A stretch of DNA of 64,000 nucleotides from Cylicocyclus nassatus. Taxonomy: Eukaryota > Nematoda > Chromadorea > Rhabditida > Strongylidae. The position numbers and the translations under genes were made by a program. The notes under the pieces are model-generated. The model made no database searches, had not been told where the DNA came from, and worked only from the letters and a program-made list of their open reading frames with translations. The first letter of the stretch is position 1; the number at the start of each line of letters is the position of its first letter. Below, piece by piece: positions 45,628 through 55,949 of this stretch. The DNA is taken from the NCBI GenBank assembly GCA_958299035.1, contig CATQJL010000305.1:37337733-37401732 (forward strand), written 5' to 3'.

Positions 45628-48600
45628 TCAGTGCAGAGCTGCTTTCTTGCACACATATGATCTCATGTTCGTGCTGCAAGGGATCTCGTTCCAACGGCGG
45701 TAACTACTGTCCTTTGACGGATCTTTTCCCACATAGTCACTGTGTATCTAAAATACAGCATTGGTTAAGGTAAATGCCCAAAGATGATGTCTGAGCTTAC
45801 CTGTACACAGTGCTCCTGCCCCTTGGTGTCATTCGGCTCACCTGGAGCCCAGTCTTTGTAATCATAAGGTGATCCATCGGTCCATGTCCAAGTTGCGCTG
45901 GTGGGGTAATTTGCCTGCGTTAGCCCTATCCATGTTAGAGAACTACTGTCGCTGTAATCCATACCGGATTCAGCTACCTCTGAATTGTGTTGATTGTACT
46001 TACTTGAACTTCATCCGCCTCCCACCGCCCATTCTATTGTGAAGCGCAAGTACAGACGAGCATATTGCTCTGTAGCAGTGCCTTTGCGGCACCGAAAATT
46101 TGCGGTGATTTTTGTGCGTGAGTAAATAGCTATGCCTGCATTGCCAGTGTTTCGTGCACTTTTTCCGACAAGAAGTAGCTATTTGCTCACGAGAAGAATA
46201 ACGCAATCTTTACTTCAGGGGCATATCTACCGACAATTCTGCTCGACTGTACAGAGACGAGGAAAGTGTGTTAGCTTCTTAAGCTTTTCCGTTGCTACAA
46301 GAACAAATCATGCCTCATCTCGTGTTGCACAATGGTGAATTTAATAGGTCTGCGAAATTGTTAGAGGCAGTGTCCGGGCAAGATGGGGGTTTTGGGATTT
46401 CAGTGCCATGCAAGAGTGGCCCCCCTCAGACACAACATCGTGTAAGTGCGACGTCATGACGCTCGACCTAAGAAAAACGATCGGAAAGTGGGGGAACTTA
46501 CGCCTTGGGGCGGGGTCCTTCGAGCTGTCCGAATTCTTGCTATGCGGCAGAGTACGCATGCAGCCACAGTTAAAATGTAGGGTCCCGCAGCTACACTGCG
46601 TCTCTGCCTTGGTGGAGACCTTCAAATTTTAAATCGTGCGTCTTCAAAAAAGTATGTTTTCGCCGTTTTCGCGCCTTCTAATGTGGATTTTCGGATTCAG
46701 CGTTGCGGATACCCGGTAAGTGGATTTTCTAGAAATCGAGTTTTTGCTCGGACACTGCCTTAAGTCGAATGCTGAGCCAAATTTGTTAGCAAATAATAAC
46801 TATCTTGATATAATTTCAATTGTTATATTATGCCGTAACAGGTTGTTATAGATGATATACTTTATTACCCGACGTTTCGGCAAGACGCCGTCTTCAGGGG
46901 CTGAAAAGGCGTCAATCACATTGATGCACACGATCTCTGCCGCCAAATATCTCCACCGACTTGCCACTCGATTCGTCTTGAGTGAAGGCAGGGAGTTTGA
47001 GGGCGAAGGTTCACCCACCAAGTATATCACCGATGTTGTAGCTAACAGCCGCTTCGGGTGTGCTTGGTCGAGTGCAGTGTCAAATGGGCACCCAAGCTAC
47101 TGCGGGGCTGTTTAAGTAGGGCACACAATCTTATAGTTTACAGTATGACAGATACGGCATTAAGTCACTCGTGATAGATAATTTCTCATTCTTGCTGTTT
47201 AGTTTGGGCTCACGAGTAAGAATGTAGGAGCCTTCCAAGGCTTTTCGTGCGGAAATTTGGTGTTCGTGGGCCAGGATTTTGCACCTGATATCGTAATCAA
47301 CTCCGTTATGTTCGGTCATTCTATGCTTTCCCAGTGGACTAATCATGCTTTGCCTCTTTTTGCTAGCTAGATGTTCACTGATACGCACACCTAGTGGCCG
47401 GCCGGTTTCACCGATGTATATGGCAGAGCACTTCGTACACTCAATTTGATATACAACACCAGATTTCGCACAATCTCCGAATTGTCCGTATGGGCACACA
47501 ACGCAGTTTCTTGTTATACAAGCTTTATCATACAATCTATTGCGTATTAACAGCTTTCTGATGTTGTCTCGCGGGATGTTAACTAAGACGACATCTTTCT
47601 CAAGGTGTGCTTGTATCAGACACTGTTTGACTGCAGCAGTGACCCTTTCGGAGATAAAAGGCAAGCATAATGGTACTCTATTGGTAGCTTGTTCGCCTGT
47701 CTTTACAGTGTTTCTTTTCGGACATCCGTGTCGCATAACATATCCATTCGAGGCTAATATTTCGGCTGCCAGCTTCAGTGACTCCTGCCTTTCCTCATTA
47801 CCGCTGCAGATTTGCGTCGCTGTTTTGATCATATTACGTACGACGGCTCGTTTGACAGCTTCTGGATGTGCGGACTTTGCGTGCAAGATAATGTTCTTAT
47901 CACTGTCTTTACGAAACCACTTCACGTGCACCGTTCCATTGCTCAACATCAGTTGTGTGTTCAAAAACGGTAGCCAACCGTCGCGCGGTTCTTCCCTCGT
48001 AAACCTTATGTATCTCGACTGTTGATTTAGTATTCGGAAACATTCGTCCATTTCGGACTTTGTCGACGTGACTATGCAACAGTCGTCGATATAACGACGA
48101 TACATAAGCGGGGCTTCGCTTTGTATCTAATGACAAAGCCTTACAAGCTTTATCTGAGATGCTAGAGTTACATTGTAAAAATATGTTGACGTATGGTCTC
48201 AGTAAAAGCCGCATCATGATTCTCACCAAGGAATGCTTAGATTGCAATATATTCAAATGGTCGGGAAAATATTACGCACAAACAAGAGGACTGGCAATGG
48301 GCCAGCGATTAGCACCCGTGTTAGCAATATGTTTCATGAGCAAAGTAGAAGAACCGGTGCTATCCCGAGCCCCGCTTATGTATCGTCGTTATATCGACGA
48401 CTGTTGCATAGTCACGTCGACAAAGTCCGAAATGGACGAATGTTTCCGAATACTAAATCAACAGTCGAGATACATAAGGTTTACGAGGGAAGAACCGCGC
48501 GACGGTTGGCTACCGTTTTTGAACACACAACTGATGTTGAGCAATGGAACGGTGCACGTGAAGTGGTTTCGTAAAGACAGTAATAAGAACATTATCTTGC

Positions 48601-51600
48601 ACGCAAAGTCCGCACATCCAGAAGCTGTCAAACGAGCCGTCGTACGTAATATGATCAAAACAGCGACGCAAATCTGCAGCGGTAATGAGGAAAGGCAGGA
48701 GTCACTGAAGCTGGCAGCCGAAATATTAGCCTCGAATGGATATGTTATGCGACACGGATGTCCGAAAAGAAACACTGTAAAGACAGGCGAACAAGCTACC
48801 AATAGAGTACCATTATGCTTGCCTTTTATCTCCGAAAGGGTCACTGCTGCAGTCAAACAGTGTCTGATACAAGCACAGCTTGAGAAAGATGTCATCTTAG
48901 TTAACATCCCGCGAGACAACATCAGAAAGCTGTTAATACGCAATAGATTGTATGATAAAGCTTGTATAACAAGAAACTGCGTTGTGTGCCCATACGGACA
49001 ATTCGGAGATTGTGCGAAATCTGGTGTTGTATATCAAATTGAGTGTACGAAGTGCTCTGCCATATACATCGGTGAAACCGGCCGGCCACTAGGTGTGCGT
49101 ATCAGTGAACATCTAGCTAGCAAAAAGAGGCAAAGCATGATTAGTCCACTGGGAAAGCATAGAATGACCGAACATAACGGAGTTGATTACGATATCAGGT
49201 GCAAAATCCTGGCCCACGAACACCAAATTTCCGCACGAAAAGCCTTGGAAGGCTCCTACATTCTTACTCGTGAGCCCAAACTAAACAGCAAGAATGAGAA
49301 ATTATCTATCACGAGTGACTTAATGCCGTATCTGTCATACTGTAAACTATAAGATTGTGTGCCCTACTTAAACAGCCCCGCAGTAGCTTGGGTGCCCATT
49401 TGACACCGCACTCGACCAAGCACACCCGAAGCGGCTGTTAGCTACAACATCGGTGATATACTTGGTGGGTGAACCTTCGCCCTCAAACTCCCTGCCTTCA
49501 CTCAAGACGAATCGAGTGGCAAGTCGGTGGAGATATTTGGCGGCAGAGATCGTGTGCATCAATGTGATTGACGCCTTTTCAGCCCCTGAAGACGGCGTCT
49601 TGCCGAAACGTCGGGTAATAAAGTATATCATCTATAACAACCTGTTACGGCATAATATAACAATTGAAATTATTCATCCTCAAGAATATGCCAAGGTTCA
49701 AAGATAAGAGGACTTACAACATATCTTGATATAGTTAAGAGCCTGAAAATGTAAGATTATGGGCGTTTATTTTACCAAGCAATGTCGCATATATGTGATC
49801 ATAAAAATTCGTAGACTAAGAGTAACTAGTTCATCAGCTTTATTTATGTATAAAGAACTATTTTACATCCAGTAGGAAAACTGAGATAAGTTCAAAAGTA
49901 AATTAATTGGAGTTTTGGCAAATTAACACCATTGGAGATGCTCCGCAAAAGTTACTGAAAAGCTGTTTCGCAGTTTGACCGAACAAAAACACGATCCCTT
50001 AGTATCGAACAGCCAGGTCACTGCAGATTCTTTTTTTTGTTCCGGGCAAATAGAAATTGGTCCGCTCCACATGTTTGGGAGCAAGCAATAACGCCAAAGG
50101 AGAAATTCGCAGTTAGTTTCAAATTAAGGCATACTTGCTCAAAGGCCCATTATTCTATTTCATCAAAAAAGTGTAACCTTGCACATTTTGCACAGTCGGG
50201 GTCTTGTGCAGATGGCTAATGGTGACCCGACCGCTTAGCCAGCATAATCTGCCTTGAAGACAGCGTCCAGGCAAATCTGGACCTATTGGGATTTTACGTG
50301 GGAAGTAATTTTGGGGTCCTGGCAAGCCACTGCCCAACCGGCAGCTCAGGTAGTGCTCTAACGGCTGAGATATTCCCCTCGAAACTGGATCCCGCGATCG
50401 TATTCGCATCGATTGATTTCGCGACCCATCAATTTCGCGCGAGGACCCACGGAATTGCGCCATGAATCCATGCAAATACGGTCCCGAGATCCAGTTTCGA
50501 GGGGAATGTTTCAGCCGTTAGGGCACAACCTGCGCTACTGGTTGGGCAGGTTCAGTTAGGGCCCCAAAATTTCTATCCCTGTAAAATCCCCATATGTCCA
50601 GATTTGCCTGGACGCTGCCTTTAATGACGCTAGAGCGCCTTCGCTTTTGTTTCTCTGTGCCGAGAGTGACAAGGAGGTATCTGTCGTATTTCACACCAAA
50701 ATCCCGCAAAACCCGATTTTCCCAAGCATCGCTCTCAATAGTAATTGGAAAACTCCTGATTAGGAGTACTAACCATTCACAAAGGTGTTCTCTTGCAAGC
50801 TGTGAATAGACGCAAGATGACCACCATTGGCTACGCAGACCTCCTCGGCGTTATCAAAATCTGCCCAAACGAATCGCTGAAATATACAGATGAACCACTC
50901 ATATCTTGCTCAGGCGATGCCATTTTTGTGCGTCAGTCACTAGGCAATAATATACGATATACGGCGTCCTCGACGCACCCTATAGCACGAATCCGTCACA
51001 TTAAAGTATGTCCATTCTGAGTCACAATGTCCTGGCTCTCCTGTAGAAAGTCATATTGAGCAGTATTTAAAAGCACCGCTCATGCAGTGAGGTTGATGAG
51101 ATTAATGCTATATATTAGTGAACCCTTAGGTAAGCAATCGCCGAAGCTTACTGAAAAGATGAATATCAAAGGCAAAAACCGCTCCAGAAGGGAAAGCGGA
51201 AGGCTGACTCCGCCCATCACGTGGGTGGTCTGGAGAAACAAGTACGAAATTAGTCTTCAGATTAGGCGAAAAAGTCGTAGGTAACAAGGGATATCAGAAA
51301 AAAAAGGGCGTATCTATGACAATTCTGGATACACTAAAGCCCAAGTTCGGATTTGTTAGATATCTTCAGACCATTCAGGATGATGGACTGAGCCAGCTTG
51401 GCCGCTTCTACTTAATGGAGTGGTTTCCTCGCTATGGAATACATCTTATGCATCGAGACTTATAGAGTACTTACTTAAGGGCCTCGCTATCAAGCAGCAT
51501 CAAACTCTCATAACCAAAATTCGGGTGGACGGTACCATATGCTAAATGTACTTACTTGGAGGAGGAGGGCATGTTGGAGTGGGACATGTGGGGCATGTGA

Positions 51601-52249
51601 CAGCTGGATGAGCGCTTTCTGGTATAGCGCAGATAAAAGGAAAAGCATTTGCGCAAGAAGTGGTATTCCAAATCCCATTGGGAGCAGAAGCAACTGCGCA
51701 CGTCCCCGTTGAAGATGGCTGACCTTCAAGGAGCTTTGTTTCATCAAACTCGATGAATTTTGTCATGAACAATGCCTATTTTGGTCATTACTCCTGTTGC
51801 TCACCTGGTGCCCAGTTAGTGTATATCAGTGGAGAACCGTCGGAATTGCTCCAGTTACCTTGCAACTTGTTTGCCCCGATAAAATATGGCACTCGAATGT
51901 TTTGCGTCAAAACTGATTCTAAATAGGCAAATCCTCCATACTGTCAAAACATTGAAGTCGAGGTGAATTTACCAGCCAACATTGCATTTTCAAAACCATT
52001 AGAAACTGATACGACATGCCCTTTCATGGAAGCGCATTCATCTTCGGCAAGTCCAAAAGGCTGCGGTTCCGATACAAACAGGTAACATCTTTCAAAATAA
52101 TATTTACGTAAACAATGGATGTGGAGCAAGTATCTTCAATGAGGTGATTGTAGAAAAGAGTACCTATTGAATTCTGGATGATAGGTGGTCCCTATGGGGC
52201 AATCTGCTAGTACATATGGAAGTATATCGAACAGAAGCAGCGCCCACAT
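45628..52249 (-). CDS. Secreted protein with two C-type lectin domains (lectin gene 4), with a 4.8 kb transposon-filled intron
   Basis: Eight exons on the minus strand: 52249-52164, 52088-51973, 51918-51805, 51723-51556, 51040-50979, 50876-50774, 45979-45801 and 45747-45628, giving 315 aa in phase. Signal peptide MWALLLFDILPYVLA is followed by DCP. Domain 1 has FVSEPQPFGLAEDEC and ANAFPFICA. The linker is TCPTCPTPTCPPPP. Domain 2 begins CDSEWTYFNVTDSCY and contains WTDGSPYDYKDWAPGEPND, RWNE and YVCKKAALH. EPN is the mannose-type specificity signature. Exons 6 and 7 are 4,794 bp apart. They belong together because the split codon joins correctly (TFVN-EVAESG) and the exon lengths match the paralogues exactly. 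The intron holds MITE copies C and E and the inverted Penelope-like pair. Confidence 0.85.
46119..46190. repeat. Small inverted repeat in lectin gene 4 intron 6
   Basis: GTGAGTAAATAGCTA is mirrored by TAGCTATTTGCTCAC. It has no other recognisable content. Confidence 0.55.
46365..46760. mobile_element. 396 bp AGGCAGTGTCC MITE, copy C
   Basis: The left end AGGCAGTGTCCGGGCAAGAT is close to copy A in reverse orientation (both contain CTCAGACACAACATCG-type and CCCCGCCCC-type blocks). The right end is GCTCGGACACTGCCT. The flanks are TTAG and TAAG. It lies inside intron 6 of lectin gene 4, just before the Penelope-like pair. Confidence 0.8.
46868..46900 (-). ncRNA. Hammerhead-ribozyme-like motif, left Penelope arm
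   Basis: Mirror copy of the motif at 49583-49615, in the 3' region of the left copy. See that entry for the base pairing. Confidence 0.5.
47131..48105 (-). CDS. Penelope-like element protein, left copy (N-terminally truncated)
   Basis: 324 codons without interruption, starting at the methionine of MYRRYIDDCC, which is inside the reverse transcriptase. Upstream fingers and palm motifs are absent. The rest equals the right copy except for three residues seen (D for N in KDSDKN, H for Q and V for I in IQAHLEKDVVLV). It ends with the GIY-YIG endonuclease. It cannot make a full reverse transcriptase. The antisense open frame of 161 codons (47540-48025) is a shadow. Confidence 0.85.
   Translation of the reverse strand: MYRRYIDDCCIVTSTKSEMDECFRILNQQSRYIRFTREEPRDGWLPFLNTQLMLSNGTVHVKWFRKDSDKNIILHAKSAHPEAVKRAVVRNMIKTATQICSGNEERQESLKLAAEILASNGYVMRHGCPKRNTVKTGEQATNRVPLCLPFISERVTAAVKQCLIQAHLEKDVVLVNIPRDNIRKLLIRNRLYDKACITRNCVVCPYGQFGDCAKSGVVYQIECTKCSAIYIGETGRPLGVRISEHLASKKRQSMISPLGKHRMTEHNGVDYDIRCKILAHEHQISARKALEGSYILTREPKLNSKNEKLSITSDLMPYLSYCKL
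48159..49352 (+). CDS. Penelope-like reverse transcriptase/GIY-YIG endonuclease, right copy (5' truncated)
   Basis: 397 codons from the first methionine. The same frame is open upstream to about 48117 (FVSNDKALQALSE), so the real coding sequence is cut by the junction. Visible reverse transcriptase motifs are TRGLAMGQRLAPVLA at residues 42-56 and the catalytic YIDD at 78-81. The first RT motifs and the N-terminal region of a full-length element are missing. A cysteine cluster (CVVCPYGQFGDC, later CTKC) precedes the GIY-YIG domain at about residues 290-375, with VVYQIEC, AIYIGETGRPLGVRISEH and a later LEGSYI carrying the expected glutamate. The frame is intact, so truncation is recent. Confidence 0.9.
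   Translation: MLELHCKNMLTYGLSKSRIMILTKECLDCNIFKWSGKYYAQTRGLAMGQRLAPVLAICFMSKVEEPVLSRAPLMYRRYIDDCCIVTSTKSEMDECFRILNQQSRYIRFTREEPRDGWLPFLNTQLMLSNGTVHVKWFRKDSNKNIILHAKSAHPEAVKRAVVRNMIKTATQICSGNEERQESLKLAAEILASNGYVMRHGCPKRNTVKTGEQATNRVPLCLPFISERVTAAVKQCLIQAQLEKDVILVNIPRDNIRKLLIRNRLYDKACITRNCVVCPYGQFGDCAKSGVVYQIECTKCSAIYIGETGRPLGVRISEHLASKKRQSMISPLGKHRMTEHNGVDYDIRCKILAHEHQISARKALEGSYILTREPKLNSKNEKLSITSDLMPYLSYCKL
49583..49615 (+). ncRNA. Hammerhead-ribozyme-like motif, right Penelope arm
   Basis: The sequence matches a minimal type I hammerhead: CCC (stem I), core CTGAAGA at 49586-49592, stem II GGC/GCC, core GAAA from 49605, a two-pair stem III (AC/GT), the cleavage-site C, then GGG closing stem I. 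Minimal hammerheads with a very short stem III are reported in Penelope-like elements. One unpaired C at the start of stem II is atypical and could reduce activity. Self-cleavage is inference. Confidence 0.5.
50258..50620. mobile_element. 363 bp AGGCAG MITE, copy E
   Basis: AGACAGCGTCCAGGCAAATC is mirrored by GATTTGCCTGGACGCTGCCT, with TTGA and TTAA flanks. The palindrome includes CTCGAAACTGGATC and GATCCAGTTTCGAG. It lies 153 bp from exon 6 within intron 6 of lectin gene 4. Confidence 0.8.
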
Positions 52250-52861
52250 TCCAAGAAAAGTAAATTCCGCTTATCGCGCTTTCATCACGGTGCTAGATAA
52301 GAACTATAGTAACTTCACCATGGGGACGGTCGAAGTAATTTCCTAAAAAGAAAACAGTGCATTATTGAAGATATAACTTACTCAAAAGAAGTCACGCAAC
52401 GGTTACCGAAATGCTCGGCTTGTGCTGCTATTGTAATTATTCAAATTGTCTCCTAATTTGGGCATAGTCCAGAATGTGAGTTAGAAAATGCAATATGAAA
52501 TAATCCCATACATAAATTCTTAATTTTTTCTGCAAAGTCAATACGTGAGAGTCCTTTGTTCTATAAAGTGGTCTACTTTCCCATAAAAGTTGGTGTTCAA
52601 TTGGGTCTTTCGGTACTTCAGTAATGGTGTGTAAGTGGAGAAGCAGATTTCCGATGACTGATTTTAGTAAAAAAAAACTCAATATTCAGGGTGGGACAAG
52701 CACGCAACTTAATTACTTGTTTGATATTGATTATAAATTTTTCATTTTATTCAAGACATTATCGAAATCATCTATATTCAAAGTATTTAACGAAATTCAC
52801 ATTTTATATCCTCTCAAACTCTGTAAACCTTGCAAAAAGAGTCTATTTCAAATATGTTTAG
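52250..52861. other. Intergenic between lectin gene 4 and a plus-strand gene
   Basis: This must hold divergent promoters and any 5' exons of the plus-strand gene at 52862. An open frame runs into that exon from 52624, but the acceptor at 52861 argues that it is intronic. No specific regulatory site can be named. Confidence 0.4.
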
Positions 52862-53370
52862 ATTCTCCACCCCACATCCAGCAACAAAGACAGCAATCAT
52901 CCCTGCAGAGAGCAGTTACGTTTGTCATCCCGAACACCTTCGCTGATGTAGGACATTCACGAAGTAGTACGTTGCTTCTGCCCAGCAAACAACAGCAAGC
53001 TGAATCATCTCAAAGAAAAGCGCAAGTAAAGCATGAATGTTGCAGTGATATTCTAAGGTTGCGGTATAACTAATGTTTGAGCCATGCTCTCCTTACAGTC
53101 AACACTTTACACGAACAGTACATAGTGTGCTGTCAAAACTCAGATACTATGTGCTCGAAATCTCTCTCTTTCTGGATCAAGAAACTGAAAAGGTAAGACT
53201 AGATCTCCTTTCCGTAGAAATCAAAGGTTATATATGCATAATAAATTTTTCAGTTCCATGTTATTCAAAGTCGCTCTATTCATGAAGCAGAAGAAGAGAT
53301 TGCCGAACAAATTGGAACTCTTATCTCTTATCAAAGACGCCTGTCCAAGGAACAAGAAGAACGAAATTGA
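52862..53370 (+). CDS. Unknown protein, last three exons
   Basis: Exons 52862-53057, 53099-53192 and 53254-53370 are joined by introns of 41 and 61 nt with good splice signals (CTAAG|GTTGCG to TTACAG; GAAAAG|GTAAGA to TTTTTCAG). All phases agree and the last ends in TGA. The peptide starts Gln/Ser-rich (PPHIQQQRQQSSLQRAVTFV). It continues through DILSQHFTRTVHSVLSKLRY and LEISLFLDQETEK, and ends in an acidic, helical, probably coiled-coil tail (EAEEEIAEQIGTLISY, then QRRLSKEQEERN). The 5' exons were not found. I do not recognise the family; a small scaffold or complex subunit would fit. Confidence 0.6.
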
Positions 53371-53706
53371 TTTTGTTTACAAGATTTTTAAGTTAATCTT
53401 ATTGTTCTCGAAACGAATCTAGATTCGCCAGATTTACTATTCCGCATCCAACACTTGGAAAAAATTGGCAGTTCCGATTTTGCATAATGGTGTTTGCATT
53501 GTTCTCATGAAAATTAGGTGTTGAATCAGCTTTCAAGCAGTGATTAAACCATCTAATGTATCAAGTATATTCACTTTTTGTTCACAATCAACACCTTTCT
53601 TAGTGCGTCAGCTAGCGGAAAATCGTATTTGTTTGTTCAGATTGATACAAAAGTAATGAGCGTTCTTTATCTTGGCGCGGTAGAGAGGGTATGAAAATGG
53701 TAAAAT

Positions 53707-53880
53707 ATCATTCGATAGAGCAAATCAAGCTCTATAAGGTGGTTTTCGAACAATCGTAAAACATGTGATGAAAGGGAGTTTTGAGAGAGAAATCTACAAG
53801 AATTTATATATACCCAAAAATCAGATTTCTGTCCAAAAAATCCTACAAACATACTTGATCACGCATATGCAATTCACATA
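53707..53880. repeat. Dispersed repeat family, copy 3
   Basis: CATTCGATAGAGCAAATCAA followed by GCTCTATAAGGTGG matches the first bases of the window, and CATAAGACATTCATAT resembles a later part of that copy. Confidence 0.55.
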
Positions 53881-53910
53881 AGACATTCATATGTACTTGC
53901 CGCCTACTAT

Positions 53911-54171
53911 ATCATGAGAAGAACAGACGACAGATGGAGAGCACTAAGAACACTAAGAACATCTGAGTGGACTCCTCGCGAAGCCAAGCGTCCTTGAAGA
54001 AGACCGCCAACGAGATGGGCAGACGTTCGTGGAACGGATGGACCAGCTGAGAAATCAGCTGAATACGATTTTTGCACCTGGAACTCGTGGACGCAGCCAC
54101 CGACGTCAGCCAAGAAGATCGTGGATGTCTGAAGCGAGGGACAGGGACAAATGCAAACTTTTGTGCTGAGG
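53911..54171 (+). pseudogene. RTE-type LINE, 3' terminal fragment
   Basis: The plus strand encodes MRRTDDRWRALRTLR, WTPREAKRP, a stop, then RRPPTRWAD. After a frameshift it continues FVERMDQLRNQLNT and then RGRSHRRQPRRSWMSEARDR. This is the basic C-terminal end of RTE-like proteins. Only the last ~90 codons remain, as expected for a 5'-truncated insertion. Confidence 0.75.
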
Positions 54172-54179
54172 CGCGCACG

Positions 54180-55940
54180 CCATGTGAAGACGGTCCATCT
54201 AACATGGGAAGGCACCTAACTTAGGTCGGCATTTTGATGAGCGGCACATATAATAGGAATCAGCTTGGAACGCTAAGTCCACATTTGTTGTTTGTAGCTG
54301 CGAAGCATTATTCTGAAAAGAGTTATGAGCTTTTCACTACACGCCGTTGACGCACTACTGAACATGGAAAGTTGGCCTTTAAGTAGAGATCTGCTCAGAA
54401 AAGGTGTTGAAATATTGAAATAACATCGAGTCAAGTCTTTTGGTATTGATAAGGGAGCGTTATGCATGTGCACTACCTCTTAATGTTGACACCGTAATCT
54501 TTGTAAGTTGATATCCAGGTTTTGCACAGGAAAAAATCCTAACTCTGTTCAGAATAAAGCTTCGCAGCTAGCGACAAGATATTTGGATTCAGCGTCTTAA
54601 GCTGATTCCAAATACAGGTATCGTTTTTCAAAAGGCAGTCCTAAGTTAAGTGACTTTTCCGTAATTATCTAAGTATGCTTGGCGAATTTCGTTGTGGCTG
54701 AATATTGAAAAACAAGAATGGTCCACAAATAAGATAATGCCGCCTCTTTCAGGTATTTATGTCAACGTTATGTTATTCATTTTACATGCTAGGTTACGAT
54801 AAATTTCGACATTTGGCGCTTGAAGAAGCTGAAAATCTATTCTTCAAAAAATTGCAGTATAGTATTACTTATGTCGGAGTCTAGCATTGCTTTTGCTAAA
54901 GCATGCCAAATTTCATTCTCTGAGCTTTTGGTCATGTAAGGATACACGAGCGTACATTCGAATAGCAGACCGATAAGTCAGTTTTATGAACAAGGTATAG
55001 GTTTGTAAATTTTTAACTATATCCCCCCCCCCTCCCACCTTCTCATTTCGCATGGCACAATGTAGATAGAGAGCGTTTAACTCCAAACAAACTATTTTTA
55101 GACCTCTTTTTGCAGGATAGGTCGAATTTTTGTGCTGCCACAAAGTTTCGTTACATCTTCGTGTTTTACTATTTTTATGATTGTAAAGGTGCGTCAAAAC
55201 AATTCTGACACTTTTCTGTCAACAATCGTAGTGCAAGTATATGTTGTCGTAGTTCTTAAATTATCAAGAAATCGATTGAACATGATTACATACTTTACAG
55301 TGGGTCAATAAGATAAGTTCTTAAACAAAAAGGTCAGGATAGGAGATGGGAGTTCAGTAAAACAGTGAGCGCGACGGACGATTTCTTGTTGACATAAGCT
55401 CCTTAGCGAATTTACGAGTAGGTTCGGTTGTGTCATCTTCATTTTCATACCATAAACTGTTTGAATGAAGGTAAAGATACAGCCATTTGGATGAATACAC
55501 ACAAAATCGTTCCTGGAAGTATGACCTCATTTGATAAAACCGTCGATGGTTTTATAAAACAGGAAAAAAGTCCTCTGTTTATGCAAGAGCTAAGCATTAG
55601 ATCTCAAATGAACAGATATTAACCTAACTTACCGAAGCAGTGACGAGTAAAAAAGTTTCATAACGTTCATCTTCAAATCAAGAATATAAATCTTAGTTTT
55701 CTGCACTCGATACTTCTTGGAGCGAAGAGGCTAGAAGTACTCATGTGAAGTCCAAGAATTTGAAATAGGTGGACTTACACTTTCCCATAAGGCTACAAAT
55801 CTTGCAGTATTGTAAACATTTGGAATGCAATTCAATTTTGGCTTCCAATTTGGATTTTGAGAGAAAACGAACGTGTTTAATCGCGCATGTTCTGCAACAT
55901 TCTCTTTTCTTTCCACTGTTATGTAGCATCGCAAAAAGAT
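54180..55940. other. No gene recognised
   Basis: AT-rich. A partial copy of the GCTGATTCCAAAT repeat core occurs near 54580-54620 and a poly-C run near 55025. Open frames are short and unsupported. Confidence 0.4.
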
Positions 55941-55949
55941 CTAGGTTAA

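Larger units (their letters stand above)
46801..49733. mobile_element. Inverted (head-to-head) Penelope-like retroelement pair with 12 bp flanking repeats
   Basis: Two arms of equal length, 46810-48115 (minus orientation) and 48368-49673 (plus orientation), are near-perfect inverted copies around a 252 bp loop (48116-48367). I saw only three mismatches in the parts compared. The 12 bp TATCTTGATATA at 46801-46812 and 49722-49733 flanks the unit and looks like a target-site duplication. The right copy has an extra 48 bp 3' tail (49674-49721). Both copies are truncated at the 5' end, the left more so. The arrangement suggests a single insertion event that made an inverted structure, as known for Penelope-like elements. 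It resides in intron 6 of lectin gene 4. Confidence 0.88.

Noticed and set aside
46852..47115. 87-codon open frames at 46852-47115 and 49368-49631
   Set aside because: They lie in the 3' non-coding end of the Penelope copies, in inverted duplicate, and one crosses the hammerhead-like motif.
47540..48025. 161-codon open frame antisense to the left Penelope copy, and its mirror at 48458-48943
   Set aside because: It is on the opposite strand of a clear reverse transcriptase/endonuclease gene and appears identically in the other arm, so it is a shadow.
46801..49733. The inverted pair as a simple assembly artefact
   Set aside because: The loop is unique, the arms have a few mismatches, the right copy has an extra tail, and a 12 bp direct repeat flanks the unit. 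Long reads would still be the final test.
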